From NCBI GenBank assembly GCA_002162875.1, contig MABA01000003.1, positions 1 to 64,000 of the forward strand: a DNA stretch of 64,000 nt. The letters are read 5' to 3'. Made by a program: the position numbers and the translations under genes. The stretch is from Rhodobacterales bacterium 52_120_T64 (GTDB lineage Bacteria; Pseudomonadota; Alphaproteobacteria; Rhodobacterales; Rhodobacteraceae). The notes under the pieces were generated by a model that ran no database searches, was not told where the DNA came from, and saw only the letters and a program-made list of their open reading frames with translations. Below, in pieces: positions 29,197 to 38,134 of this stretch. The first letter of the stretch is position 1; the number at the start of each line of letters is the position of its first letter.

Positions 29197-29888
29197 ACCT
29201 CACATGAGATTGGTTCGATCTCGCTATCGCTCGATTAAAAAAACCAATCTCCCTTCTCTAGAAAAGAACTTCCAGAGGAAAGAGGCAGAAGCGGTAAGTC
29301 AGCCAAAGGAGCGCAGCGAACCGGATGATTACGCGAACTGCTAGACGGCGCGACTGCGCTGTCTGTTACACATAGGTTCAGTCATTAATGGATACCTGTG
29401 TCTGAATTCTGAAGTTGCTCAAAGTGGCCTTCAATGAATCCTTCAGTGAACCAAAGTATGAAGTTGGTCAAAGTGAAACCTTAAGTGAATCAAAATATAA
29501 CTATGGAACCGATTTGTGGCAGATGGATCGGTTATTGGTTGGGTCTTGGTTTGATTGGCGATGGTGCGGATTTGTGCCTCGGGGTTGCGGATTGATGGCG
29601 TCATGGATGTGGCGGTGGGGTGAATGTCAGGTGCCGGAATAGCGGAGATAGACCATATCGCAAAATAAAATGCAAAAGATTCATTTAACTATCTGATATT
29701 TTTGACTTTTTACCTCAGATGTAATATGTATATTCATAACGAGTGGACAGTCTGACAAGTCTCGACAAACATCGCAGCAGCGCAGACCCAAGCTCGTTAT
29801 ACCCTACAATTTGTCCATGAATTCTGTTTTTCGGGATCGATGGCGTGTGGGGTTCGGTCAACTCATTCAATGAAAAAGGATTAAACGA

Positions 29889-30125
29889 ATGACACATACC
29901 ACTACCAATAAACCAGCATCTAGTTGGATCAAAGACTATAGCTGGCACAAAGATGTGCTGTATGTCACCTTCAAGAATAATGGTGAATACGAATACTATG
30001 ATGTCCCAGAACCTGTCTACGACCTGTTCGAGAAGAGTTACAGCAAAGGAAGCTTCTTTAATAAGAACATCCGTGGTCAGTATCCGTATGCAAAAGTGAT
30101 TTGCGTAGATCGGATCGCCGCATGA
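29889..30125 (+). CDS. KTSC-domain protein
   Basis: The 78-residue protein is essentially one KTSC domain: SSWIKDYSWHKDVLYVTFKN, then GEYEYYDVPEPVYDLF, ending KGSFFNKNIRGQYPYAKV. KTSC domains are small, found on phages and mobile elements, and often follow lysyl-tRNA-synthetase-like contexts; their function is not established. A run of A/G bases (AAAAAGGATTAAACGA) just upstream gives a ribosome-binding site. Its stop overlaps the next start by four bases (ATGA), so the two genes are translationally coupled. Confidence 0.82.
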   Translation: MTHTTTNKPASSWIKDYSWHKDVLYVTFKNNGEYEYYDVPEPVYDLFEKSYSKGSFFNKNIRGQYPYAKVICVDRIAA

Positions 30126-30313
30126 GTAAGAAAGCAAGGATTGACAAATCCATAAATCAGGGAGGTTACGAAGCTACATCCTATGATGATTTAGGGTCTT
30201 ATAAAAAGAAAGCTTCTAAGCAGAAACGCCGTCGCAAGGATGCTCCGGTGTCCACAACGACGGACATCGAGGTCGCTATTGCAGAGCAACGGGTGCGGGA
30301 TAAGGGGGAGTGA
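30122..30313 (+). CDS. Small basic hypothetical protein
   Basis: The 63-residue protein (MSKKARIDKSINQGGYEATS...) is Lys/Arg-rich (KKKASKQKRRRKD) and has no recognised domain. Start at 30122 is supported by ATGA overlap with the KTSC gene. A basic partner of a KTSC protein might bind nucleic acid, but that is inference from charge only. Confidence 0.55.
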   Translation: MSKKARIDKSINQGGYEATSYDDLGSYKKKASKQKRRRKDAPVSTTTDIEVAIAEQRVRDKGE

Positions 30314-30401
30314 ATGGGGAGTTGGGATGGGTGGACAGGTTACCAATGTATTCACCCGCACTAACTACCAAATCAATGATCTGAAAATTGATGTTTTGAA
30401 A

Positions 30402-31610
30402 TCACGTTTCATTTTTCTCATCCTGAACAAATGGAACTACTACCGAGCTATCCACATGCGCCTGTGCAGATCGCTTGAGTGTTGGAAGAGTAACAATTTC
30501 TGCTGGCTTGGCGGTCATGTATCCCCTTGGCAATCCACACAATGCTTCTACGTCTTGGCCGTTGAGCCGAAATTCATTTAACAATTCATCTCTACTCTGA
30601 ACGCCTTCATCGATTAACAGTCTAATTGATCGCGACAACAAACGTGGGCGTTCAGAGACAAGCGTATCGTCAAGAGGCTCAGACTTTCTCCAGCCACGAG
30701 AGCTATAGTGCTTCCAAAGCCGCCGCGCTCCTTCTTCAGTAACCATATCTAATTTGGCACAACGCATAATCATGGCAGCAATTGAAACTTTCCAACGCTC
30801 TTTGAGCGCAACAAAAGTGCCGAGAGAGGGAGACCAGACTTCTGTCGCAAAACTTTCTGCAGGTAAAAGAAATGCGCCTGCAAATTCGAATGCTTGACGT
30901 TCAATTTCTTTAAAGTCTGAACTGTTGTTTAACGCACTTTGATTTAAACTATGATGCAAAACCAAGTGTCCGAGTTCATGTGCCGCGTCCATTCGAGATC
31001 GAACACATGTTTGTTTATCGCTTGCGATTAATATGTAAGGGCGTCCATCAGCAGATGACCAATTCGAAAGTCCGTCCATTTTAACTGTGCCAATTTCCTC
31101 TTTTACGACAACGATACCCGCGTTTTCCAATACCAGCAGAACATCTGGAATAGGACCATTACCAAGGTTCCAAACCTTGCGGCATTCGCTCGCAATTTTT
31201 TCAATATCTTCAGAGCTAATATTTTGGTGTTTTGTTGCATCTAGACGAGGCACATTAACATCTGGCAAATCCAACCAGTTCTGAAGATTCAGAGACAAAT
31301 TCTGCGCCCATCGCATTCGAACTTTCGTGCGTTTTCGAATTGACTGAGTAGTGCTCGCCATCGAACGGAAAAACATTGGCGCATCGCCGTGATCAGCATT
31401 GGGCTGCAAAAAGAATGTAACAGGCACATTTAGTGAGCGCGATAACGCGTCCAATGCCTCTGGCTCTGGAGATTGACCTCCAGCTTCCCACCGAGAAATA
31501 CTTGAACTGGTTCGGTTAATTAGTTCAGCAAGAGCGATCTGTGTAAGACCTCTGGCATCCCTAGCTTCCACTAATCGGTCCGATAAGAACCCTAGTGTTC
31601 CATTACGCAT
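30402..31610 (-). CDS. XRE-type regulator fused to ImmA/IrrE metallopeptidase
   Basis: The 402-residue protein begins with an XRE helix-turn-helix (about 9-63; GLTQIALAELINRTSSSISRWE). After a linker it carries a COG2856 ImmA/IrrE domain with zinc motif HELGHLVLHH at about 217-226 and a downstream Glu-rich helix (ERQAFEFAGAFLLP). Such proteins cleave or relieve repressors under stress, and in mobile elements control induction. The next gene, 41 bases upstream in transcription order (31652-32308), is probably its operon partner. It stands mid-island and may control the island or be part of a toxin-antitoxin-like or defence pair. Confidence 0.85.
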   Translation of the reverse strand: MRNGTLGFLSDRLVEARDARGLTQIALAELINRTSSSISRWEAGGQSPEPEALDALSRSLNVPVTFFLQPNADHGDAPMFFRSMASTTQSIRKRTKVRMRWAQNLSLNLQNWLDLPDVNVPRLDATKHQNISSEDIEKIASECRKVWNLGNGPIPDVLLVLENAGIVVVKEEIGTVKMDGLSNWSSADGRPYILIASDKQTCVRSRMDAAHELGHLVLHHSLNQSALNNSSDFKEIERQAFEFAGAFLLPAESFATEVWSPSLGTFVALKERWKVSIAAMIMRCAKLDMVTEEGARRLWKHYSSRGWRKSEPLDDTLVSERPRLLSRSIRLLIDEGVQSRDELLNEFRLNGQDVEALCGLPRGYMTAKPAEIVTLPTLKRSAQAHVDSSVVVPFVQDEKNET

Positions 31611-31651
31611 TTGTCCGCCTCCTTAGACACTTCAATTGAAGTCTACGCGAA

Positions 31652-32308
31652 TTAATCTGTGCGTGATCTATTTTTTAGGCGTGGGATTGCCAAGTCTTTT
31701 ATCCCAATCTCAGCTACTTCTTGGGTATGACTATTCGTCTCAGCATAATTGTAGCGACCCAGCAATTTGCTAAGTGGCTCAAGGAATGCCCAACTTGAGA
31801 GATCACTATGTGGAATACCTAACCCTACAAATGCAGGAAGGCTTGAATCTCCACTTTTCTTATCCGCACTCACAACAAGCATTGCACAAAGCTTGTCACT
31901 GGAAGGTTCTGGCACAGAACTAAACAAATCAAGTTGCAGAGGATCGATCCAAGAATTCACCAACGCCCATTCTTTTCTAAATCGTGTGGCACGAGGGGGG
32001 CCGCAGTGAACCTGAATATTTCCGCGTATCAAATGAATGCCTTGATGCCTGATAAGGCTATATCGACCACCGACGGGTTCCGTAGTAGCAGAAACCGCAT
32101 TTAGCCCGACATTTTCTGCCGCAGCCCTAAAACCTTCTTCGCAAAACGCATGGCGTGCCTGCCCAAGCATAAAGGTTTTTTCGGGTGGCTGGAACTTCTC
32201 ACCCGTAAACTTAACCGCTTTAGAAAAAGCAGCATCCATCTGTTCCAATAGATTTCGGAACAAATTAGCGGGGATATTATCAATTATTCGATCAACCGGA
32301 TTATTCAC
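31652..32308 (-). CDS. Unrecognised protein paired with the XRE/ImmA gene
   Basis: The 218-residue protein is cytoplasmic-looking, without recognised domains. Its C-terminal half contains short strands (LCAMLVVSADKKS, LPAFVGLGIPHS) and a final basic stretch. The gene precedes the XRE/ImmA gene on the same strand with a 41-base gap, which suggests co-transcription. By analogy with ImmA systems it may be the protease's target or a partner; nothing in the sequence proves this. Confidence 0.6.
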   Translation of the reverse strand: MNNPVDRIIDNIPANLFRNLLEQMDAAFSKAVKFTGEKFQPPEKTFMLGQARHAFCEEGFRAAAENVGLNAVSATTEPVGGRYSLIRHQGIHLIRGNIQVHCGPPRATRFRKEWALVNSWIDPLQLDLFSSVPEPSSDKLCAMLVVSADKKSGDSSLPAFVGLGIPHSDLSSWAFLEPLSKLLGRYNYAETNSHTQEVAEIGIKDLAIPRLKNRSRTD

Positions 32309-32478
32309 GTGGCCCTCAATTTCATGCTTGCGTTTATCGGAAAGTAACGTATATATTTTGCGTTATCAAGATAATTTTAACACAAAATACATAAAAAGCG
32401 CAATTACTGACCAAATCAGCAGAATACTACGCCGCTTTGCGGGTTCGTAAGCGACCAAGAATCATGAAGGAATACAAG

Positions 32479-33501
32479 ATGAGTAAGAATATCGTAATTT
32501 TTTCGGATGGCACAGGACAAGAAGGCGGCACAGGGCCAGACACAAACGTCTACAAACTGTTCAAAGCCGTCGAAAACAGAACACCAAACCAAATTGCCTT
32601 CTATGATCGTGGATTAGGAACTGGGCGTCGCTGGTTAACGGGGAAAGTTAGCGGCGCAGGAATTAGCCAAAACATTCTCGAATGTTATCAATTCATTTTT
32701 GATAACTATGAGGCTGGAGATAATATATATTTGTTCGGCTTTAGTCGCGGTGCAGCAACCGTCCGCAGTCTATCAGGTTTCATTGACACATTTGGAATTC
32801 TTCCAAAATCCCGCCCAGAACTCATCAATAAAGCCTATAAGATATACAAGAACAGTAATATTGACGAACGAACTGCGAAGGCACACGACTTTTGCCAAAA
32901 GCATCATACAATGTGGGCTAGGGTGAAGTTCTTAGGTGTCTGGGACACCGTCGCAGCATTAGGAATACCGTTTGGTCGTTTAGATCAAGCCATCAATGCT
33001 CTTCCTTGGCTTAAGCACAAGTTTCACAATTATAGCCTTAGTCCGAGCGTAAGCAACGCATATCATGCGTTGTCCATCGATGACGAGCGTCAAACATTTC
33101 ACCCAACGCTTTGGGATGAAGACCTTCGAGACTACCAAACGATGGAGCAAGTTTGGTTTGCAGGTGTTCATACTGACGTTGGGGGTGGATACGCCGAAAC
33201 GGGTATGTCAGATATCCCTCTCTACTGGATGATCAACAACGCGGTTAAGCATGGATTACGAATCCATTCGGAAGACATTCTAAAGTTCGAAGGCAATCCC
33301 GATGGCACTATGCACGACTCTCGTGGTGGCAAATTATCACGATTTTTCCGCAAGAAAATTCGTGAATGGCCAGATAAAGATGGTAGCGGAAAGTTGCGCG
33401 GAAAACCCGACATCCATCCAAGTGTGTTTTTGAGAACACTCGATAAGAGCAATGGAACAGCCACAAAATATGAGCCATGGATTTTAAAATATTTGGAATG
33501 A
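32479..33501 (+). CDS. DUF2235 alpha/beta-hydrolase (Tle1-like)
   Basis: The 340-residue protein opens NIVIFSDGTGQEGG, the DUF2235 start, and has the nucleophile elbow GFSRGAATVRSL (GxSxG, Ser), then FLGVWDTVAALG and the later VWFAGVHTDVGGGY with the catalytic His/Asp region. This family includes T6SS phospholipase effectors (Tle1) and cytoplasmic stand-alone members. No secretion gene or immunity protein lies next to it. Start 32479 is chosen because AAGGA lies 7 bases before it; an earlier in-frame codon at 32437 lacks a site. In this island a defence or phospholipase role is possible. Confidence 0.85.
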   Translation: MSKNIVIFSDGTGQEGGTGPDTNVYKLFKAVENRTPNQIAFYDRGLGTGRRWLTGKVSGAGISQNILECYQFIFDNYEAGDNIYLFGFSRGAATVRSLSGFIDTFGILPKSRPELINKAYKIYKNSNIDERTAKAHDFCQKHHTMWARVKFLGVWDTVAALGIPFGRLDQAINALPWLKHKFHNYSLSPSVSNAYHALSIDDERQTFHPTLWDEDLRDYQTMEQVWFAGVHTDVGGGYAETGMSDIPLYWMINNAVKHGLRIHSEDILKFEGNPDGTMHDSRGGKLSRFFRKKIREWPDKDGSGKLRGKPDIHPSVFLRTLDKSNGTATKYEPWILKYLE

Positions 33502-33532
33502 AGGCGGCGGTAAAATACCTACTAAATGCAAG

Positions 33533-33569
33533 TAAGCCCTTCAATCCAATTACGAGACTGAAGGGCTTA
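33533..33569. terminator. Hairpin between convergent genes
   Basis: TAAGCCCTTCA and TGAAGGGCTTA form a perfect 11-bp stem with a 15-nt loop between the DUF2235 gene and the minus-strand gene at 33627. There is no T-run, so it may be a weak two-way terminator. Confidence 0.5.
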
Positions 33570-33626
33570 AAGTAGCACACCATGTCGGAGTATAATCCCA
33601 CATGTCTATTTATAGCGAACCGTCCT

Positions 33627-34418
33627 TTACGATGGCGATGCGACAGCTTGGGCGGCAGTTTTGTCGATGTATTTGTTCACTGCGGTCTCATTCGCTGCAA
33701 ACTTCGGTTCGATTGGACGAACATTACCAACAGTAGGTTTAGGCGTATTCGCAACAGGCTTGGTATTGGTTTGTTTTTCCAGAACTTTACCTGCTTCAGC
33801 CAGTGCCGTGTTGATAACTGACTCCGTGCTCGTTTCATACACCATGCTGTAATTGCCATCATCTTCCTCGCGCATAATTGCGACAAACAAGTTGTGCTCC
33901 GCAGCATCATTATGTTCACGCTTCGAGTTATTCACCTTGATATGCAGAGCGATTGCTTTGGAGGTTTCGAATTCTTCCGTTGCAAGTTCTTGACGTGCCT
34001 CACGAACGTCTTTTGAGCTTTTACCATCAGGAGTTTTGCGGCGAATTTCTTCAATACCACCCTGTGCAGTGATAAAATCATGCATGTTGAGGTTCTTATC
34101 GTTTTCTTCGAGAGCGACGGTAATCACACGTGCATATGCATATGCGCGGTTCTCACAATCTTTCCCAAACACCGCACGTGCAATACGCGTGGCAAGGCTT
34201 GCACCTGAGTTATACGAAATGCCACGAGCCTTGAGATCGGCGTTAAGTGCTTTAACCAACTTTGTGTTGCCTTTCACTTCATTGAAAAGGTTCAAGCAGT
34301 CGTCCAGCAACTGATAAAGCACATCGTTGCTTTTCTTGAGAGTATCGTTCTCCCAATCTTCGCGACGTAGAGACAGGGTATCGATTGTTTTAGAGATATT
34401 AAGATTTTCCATTTTCAT
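33627..34418 (-). CDS. Unrecognised island protein
   Basis: The 263-residue protein has a helical N-terminal half (about 1-120; VLYQLLDDCLNLFNEVKGN..., RIARAVFGKDCENRAYAYARVITVALEE) and a low-complexity Pro/Asn/Thr-rich linker near 205-235, ending with a short helix. No membrane span or catalytic motif is seen. Met at 34412 is an alternative start. The low-complexity linker suggests two separate modules. Function unknown. Confidence 0.55.
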   Translation of the reverse strand: MKMENLNISKTIDTLSLRREDWENDTLKKSNDVLYQLLDDCLNLFNEVKGNTKLVKALNADLKARGISYNSGASLATRIARAVFGKDCENRAYAYARVITVALEENDKNLNMHDFITAQGGIEEIRRKTPDGKSSKDVREARQELATEEFETSKAIALHIKVNNSKREHNDAAEHNLFVAIMREEDDGNYSMVYETSTESVINTALAEAGKVLEKQTNTKPVANTPKPTVGNVRPIEPKFAANETAVNKYIDKTAAQAVASPS

Positions 34419-34562
34419 TCCTCATGGATTGTTAGGTTCTGTGCGCCGATGAATTTCGACGACGAATAACCAATGCCTGGAAAAAACATATAAATAAATT
34501 AACTAGTATAAAATTGGATTTAAGTGTTAATATAACGGGCAAAAAAGTTAAAGAAACGATCC

Positions 34563-35483
34563 ATGAAAACGCCAAAATCGAGCGATCCCAATAAACCACT
34601 ACTATCCGATATTCAAAATGATGAGTATTGGACGTCTAAGGTCGGATTCTACATGCTTTGGCTTGAATACCTTGTAATTAGCCCAAGTTACGAACTGGCA
34701 AGGCGGTATAATGCGGGAAAGCTTACGGCAGATGACGAAGCCAAACTTCCGGCTGACTTTGATCAGGTTTTAGCTGTTTACGAAGATTTTGGTGATATTC
34801 AGCGCGAGCTTTTTCTTCCTTGGTGGCGGGAAAAAGGCAGGTCGCTATGTGCGTTCAAGGGAGCCAAACCCAGAGTTTCTAAATTGGCGGAACTCAAATA
34901 TTCGAACGAAAGGCTTCCTAACCCTTCACCTCGAATAAACAACTACATTGAGGATAAATGGATCGAACAAGGTGGGCAAAATACGATCCTTGTAGCCATT
35001 CCGGTTGGAATACCAAAATCACAGGTTGCGAAACAAGTCGGTGCAATATTAGGCAAATACTCAAAGAGGGTAAAAACGCTGGAGCACCCAGAACCAAAAT
35101 ATTCGTTAGCTGGGAAACGCCATAACAGTAATATTCTAATGCGCTATATCAATGTTGTTGTTACTAGAGCAGCACGCCCCAATGCAGCATTGTGGAGAAT
35201 TGGAGCAGCGACTAAAATTAGCGCAACATACAGTCATAGATTCAAATACAATTCGAAGATTGTTGGCAACGATCTGCTGTATAGTAGAAATTCACTATCA
35301 ATTTTGACCAGCAGAGCGTTTCAAAGGGGTTTATCGATATCTGAGAATGCCGCACGGGGCATATTTCCTAGTCATGCCGCATGTGAACATGCTGTCGAAC
35401 CTGATCTAAGTGAATTGTCGGAGAGGTTCAGGTCTAGGAGACAATGGAAAAAGGATAATAAGGTGGATGGCGTCCAAAAATGA
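34563..35483 (+). CDS. Unrecognised island protein
   Basis: The 306-residue protein is soluble with conserved-looking blocks: FYMLWLEYLVISPSYELARR, FDQVLAVYEDFGDIQRELF followed by LPWWREKG, and PVGIPKSQVAKQVGAILGKY in the middle, the last like a DNA-interacting helical segment. C-terminal region is basic (RFRSRRQWKKDNK). Strand opposite to the 33627 gene, with 144 bases between starts, so they share a promoter region. Family not recognised. Confidence 0.6.
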   Translation: MKTPKSSDPNKPLLSDIQNDEYWTSKVGFYMLWLEYLVISPSYELARRYNAGKLTADDEAKLPADFDQVLAVYEDFGDIQRELFLPWWREKGRSLCAFKGAKPRVSKLAELKYSNERLPNPSPRINNYIEDKWIEQGGQNTILVAIPVGIPKSQVAKQVGAILGKYSKRVKTLEHPEPKYSLAGKRHNSNILMRYINVVVTRAARPNAALWRIGAATKISATYSHRFKYNSKIVGNDLLYSRNSLSILTSRAFQRGLSISENAARGIFPSHAACEHAVEPDLSELSERFRSRRQWKKDNKVDGVQK

Positions 35484-35558
35484 GCAGCTAGTTGGACTTC
35501 CAGATAAGTATTTAACATAGTGTTTCGGAACAATGGTTCTAACATCGATGCTGATCGA

Positions 35559-35825
35559 TTATTCCAATATCCACGTTGATGAACGAGAAGTTGCATATTT
35601 CAAAAGAAGTATCGCTTTCTCTTTTTGCGATTTACCCAACCGATCACACCATTCTGAAATGGACAGCCTTTCACCATTTAGAAACCATCGGCACTCCCCG
35701 CAATACCACTCAGCGGCAGGTCCGGTCGTTCGGTGAAGTTCCCCAGCCTCATTGTAATATTCTTTTGTGCCGTCGTCGTATGTTCGGATTCCGTCGGTAA
35801 TTGTGAACCAGTCTCGTTGTGCCAT
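35559..35825 (-). CDS. Small aromatic-rich protein, single repeat unit
   Basis: The 88-residue protein resembles the repeat DGTKEYYNEAGELHRTTGPA seen in phage and island proteins built from many such units (MORN-like). Here the unit occurs once, followed by AEWYCGECRWFLNGERLS and a helical end. Such repeats may be structural or bind nucleic acid; no role is known to me. Confidence 0.6.
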   Translation of the reverse strand: MAQRDWFTITDGIRTYDDGTKEYYNEAGELHRTTGPAAEWYCGECRWFLNGERLSISEWCDRLGKSQKEKAILLLKYATSRSSTWILE

Positions 35826-35876
35826 AATGCATCTCCTTTGATATCTTCTATTTACCTTGGAGATGAAAATTCTTGT

Positions 35877-36676
35877 TTAAACAAATGGAATCTTGGATTT
35901 TGTTAGTATAGGTGTATCCAGTCCCTTCATTCGAAACGCAGTTTCCGAAAACAGTTTCAATTTTGGAAATTCCATTTTGGGGCCAGCCATAATTTCAACG
36001 ATACCCATGGGGTGTTTTGCTATTCTGGTGCTGTCGACGTGATAAGCATTAATATCAAATGGAAATCTGAAACTCCCATTTATCTCTTCCAAATATTGAT
36101 CATCCGGCCCATCGAAAACATAGCCAAGCATTCGCCATTCACGCTCTTCAAAAAAATGATGGTTCTTCCCGCGCGGGATACTTTTTTAAGATCACTGTAG
36201 ATTGCAAACATCGGTGCAGCATTATTTGGTTTCTTTGCTATAGCGTCCAATCCTCTGAAAAAAGTCTCTTGGTTATAGATACATTCTGTTGGCCCTTCAA
36301 AAATTTGACCACGTTCAAGATCGACAAGGTCTTGTTTTGAAAAACCTATGGCTACTCCTGTGTTTCCGTTTACAGCGTCGCCATACCCTCTCCACATTGA
36401 GAGGCTGTCTTTGGCATCGGAGAGAGAGATTACATATGGCCAACTTCCGCCTCCCAGAGCATTTAGAAATTTCGAGTCTTCTGAGAGTGCTCGGACGTTT
36501 TCATTGGAGTGTTGCTTCATCCAATCGATACAAAGATTATAACCCGTCTGCATTTCCGATTTGTCATTCAGAGTTTGAAAATTGGACGAAAGCAACTTAC
36601 CCGTTTGGATTATTTTGATTATCGCTTCAAAGGTCGTGTAATGCCAGAGGATGTCAGGTTTATTTATTTTGCTCAT
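35877..36676 (-). pseudogene. DUF2971-family gene broken by a frameshift in an A7 tract
   Basis: The first frame (to 36080) reads WHYTTFEAIIKIIQTGKLL, NDKSEM, SMWRGYGD and GVAIGFS, the N-terminal features of DUF2971. After TIIF it should continue FEEREWRMLGYVF, and exactly that is found in another frame, running to the stop at 35877. The shift occurs at 36150-36156, a run of seven A (T7 on the coding strand). Eight would restore the family reading. It is either a true inactivating or phase-variable slip, or a sequence error. DUF2971 function is unknown; many occur in defence islands. Confidence 0.8.
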
Positions 36677-36903
36677 GATTGTATCCTGATAATTGGTTAT
36701 GCAAGATCGGCTAGAGGCATCTTGAACACAAGGCTTGTTTGGAAGTTAAGTTCTGGCAATTTCGCAAATTGACTATATCTGGAGCTTTCAAGTAGCAATG
36801 TTTAGATCAATTGGAGCAATCTAATCGTATAAAGAATAGGAAGCCGTATACATGAGGCATGTTCAGATTTAAAATCTATGGAACCAGTAGCAAGGGAATA
36901 TAA

Positions 36904-37545
36904 GTGGAAAATGAAAGCCCGCTCTCGGGATTTAGGTTTGAAAATAATCGACTGATTTTTGATGGGTATCCTGAAGGTCATGATTGTTATCATTTAGATA
37001 CAAAAAACACTAGAAGGATACGGAACCTTAGATTTGCAGAAAAACAACTTAGTGCGGCACGGCAAGCCTTGGACACTTTTATTAAGCTGCCAAAGGACGA
37101 GAATCACGAGTTAAGAGAGGCAATTGTTGCAGGCGCGGTGACCTTCTATTTCAGCGTATTCCAGCAGGGCGAATTTTCACCAATGTTGACTCCAAAAGGT
37201 GTATTTTCATTCGATAATGAAGCTCTTGAGCGACATAATGATTGGCGCAATATAAGGGATAAAAGGTATAATCATCCAACTCGTGTTTATAACGAGATGG
37301 AAACGGTCCTAGTTGTCGATGAAAAGGGTGGTTTCCTTGATATTGTCACAATCGGGTTTGACGCACCGCTCTCTACAATGCATGAACATTTACAGATACT
37401 ATACCAACTCATCCATGAGGCGTCGAAGTATGTTGATATGGCCGTGGAAAAGGCTTTTCAGTCAGCAAAGGCATCTGCAATGAAGATGGGTGTTGATGAC
37501 GTTCGGGCACTCCCAATCTGCCAGATCAAGAAACCAGACGCATAG
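36904..37545 (+). CDS. Unrecognised protein
   Basis: The 213-residue protein starts with GTG (AGGGA about 7 bases upstream). Its helical core includes RFAEKQLSAARQALDTFIKL and HEHLQILYQLIHEASKYVDM, with short strands between. No motif known to me. It sits alone between the broken DUF2971 gene and the broken GNAT gene, both possibly part of the same cargo. Confidence 0.6.
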   Translation: MENESPLSGFRFENNRLIFDGYPEGHDCYHLDTKNTRRIRNLRFAEKQLSAARQALDTFIKLPKDENHELREAIVAGAVTFYFSVFQQGEFSPMLTPKGVFSFDNEALERHNDWRNIRDKRYNHPTRVYNEMETVLVVDEKGGFLDIVTIGFDAPLSTMHEHLQILYQLIHEASKYVDMAVEKAFQSAKASAMKMGVDDVRALPICQIKKPDA

Positions 37546-37577
37546 CGAATAACCAAAACCGAGCCGAGAAGAAGCTC

Positions 37578-38099
37578 ATGATTATCAACTCACCACGCTT
37601 GCGATTACGAACATGGCAAGTAACAGACCGCGACGCCTTTGCAGGTATGCAAGGACATCCAGAGGTGATGCACGACTACGGAGGAATCCTTAGCCGATCA
37701 GAGAGTTACGACAAGTTGGATCGCTATATCGTAACATACGAACAACATGGGTATTGTCGCTGGGCAATTGAAAACTTAGACGGCTTGTTTCTGGGATAAG
37801 CGGGGCTAATGCCTGTCAGTTCGTCCCATCCACTTGGAGCGCATCTCGATATTGGATGGCGACTAGTGCGTAGTGCTTGGGGCCAAGGATACGCCACAGA
37901 AGCCGCAAGAGCAGCCCTTAAAGATGCTCGTGTGCGATTAGGGTTATCGGAGGTGATTGCATATACCGCGCTCGAAAATCTCAGATCACAGGTAGTCATG
38001 AAACGGTTGGGATTGCGTCGTGAACCTTCGAGAGACTTCATGATGGATTATGACTTTGGTCCTTGGCACGGCATGGTTTGGGTTGCATGTTTTTCCTAA
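37578..38099 (+). pseudogene. GNAT acetyltransferase gene with an internal stop codon
   Basis: The gene reads as one GNAT (RimJ/RimL-type) protein: INSPRLRLRTWQVTDRDAF at the start, IGWRLVRSAWGQGYATEAAR (the acetyl-CoA loop) in the middle and NLRSQVVMKRLGLRR at the end. A TAA at 37797-37799, in the same frame, interrupts it after GLFLG; the family usually has YAG.. there, so a Tyr codon was probably changed to stop. The downstream part restarts at Met 37809. It is likely inactive. Confidence 0.85.
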
Positions 38100-38134
38100 A
38101 AATCATGGCGTCACAGACAGTCGCCCAGTTTGTA

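Larger units (their letters stand above)
27450..29888. other. About 2.4 kb of island DNA without a convincing gene
   Basis: No open frame here has a recognisable product together with a ribosome-binding site. It contains many short repeats: a 12-bp tandem at 27990-28019, the 15-mer TGATGCCACGGGTGT at 28238-28252 and 28398-28412, an 8-bp-stem AT hairpin at 28458-28478, a GACC-GAAA-GGTC tetraloop hairpin near 28990, and tandem units at 29157-29196. It may hold noncoding RNA, replication/transfer sites or decayed genes. Confidence 0.55.

Noticed and set aside
29415-29642. 75-codon frame with internal repeats (KVAFNESFSEPKYE-like)
   Set aside because: The repeats are at DNA level in a repeat-rich stretch; no ribosome-binding site or known family.
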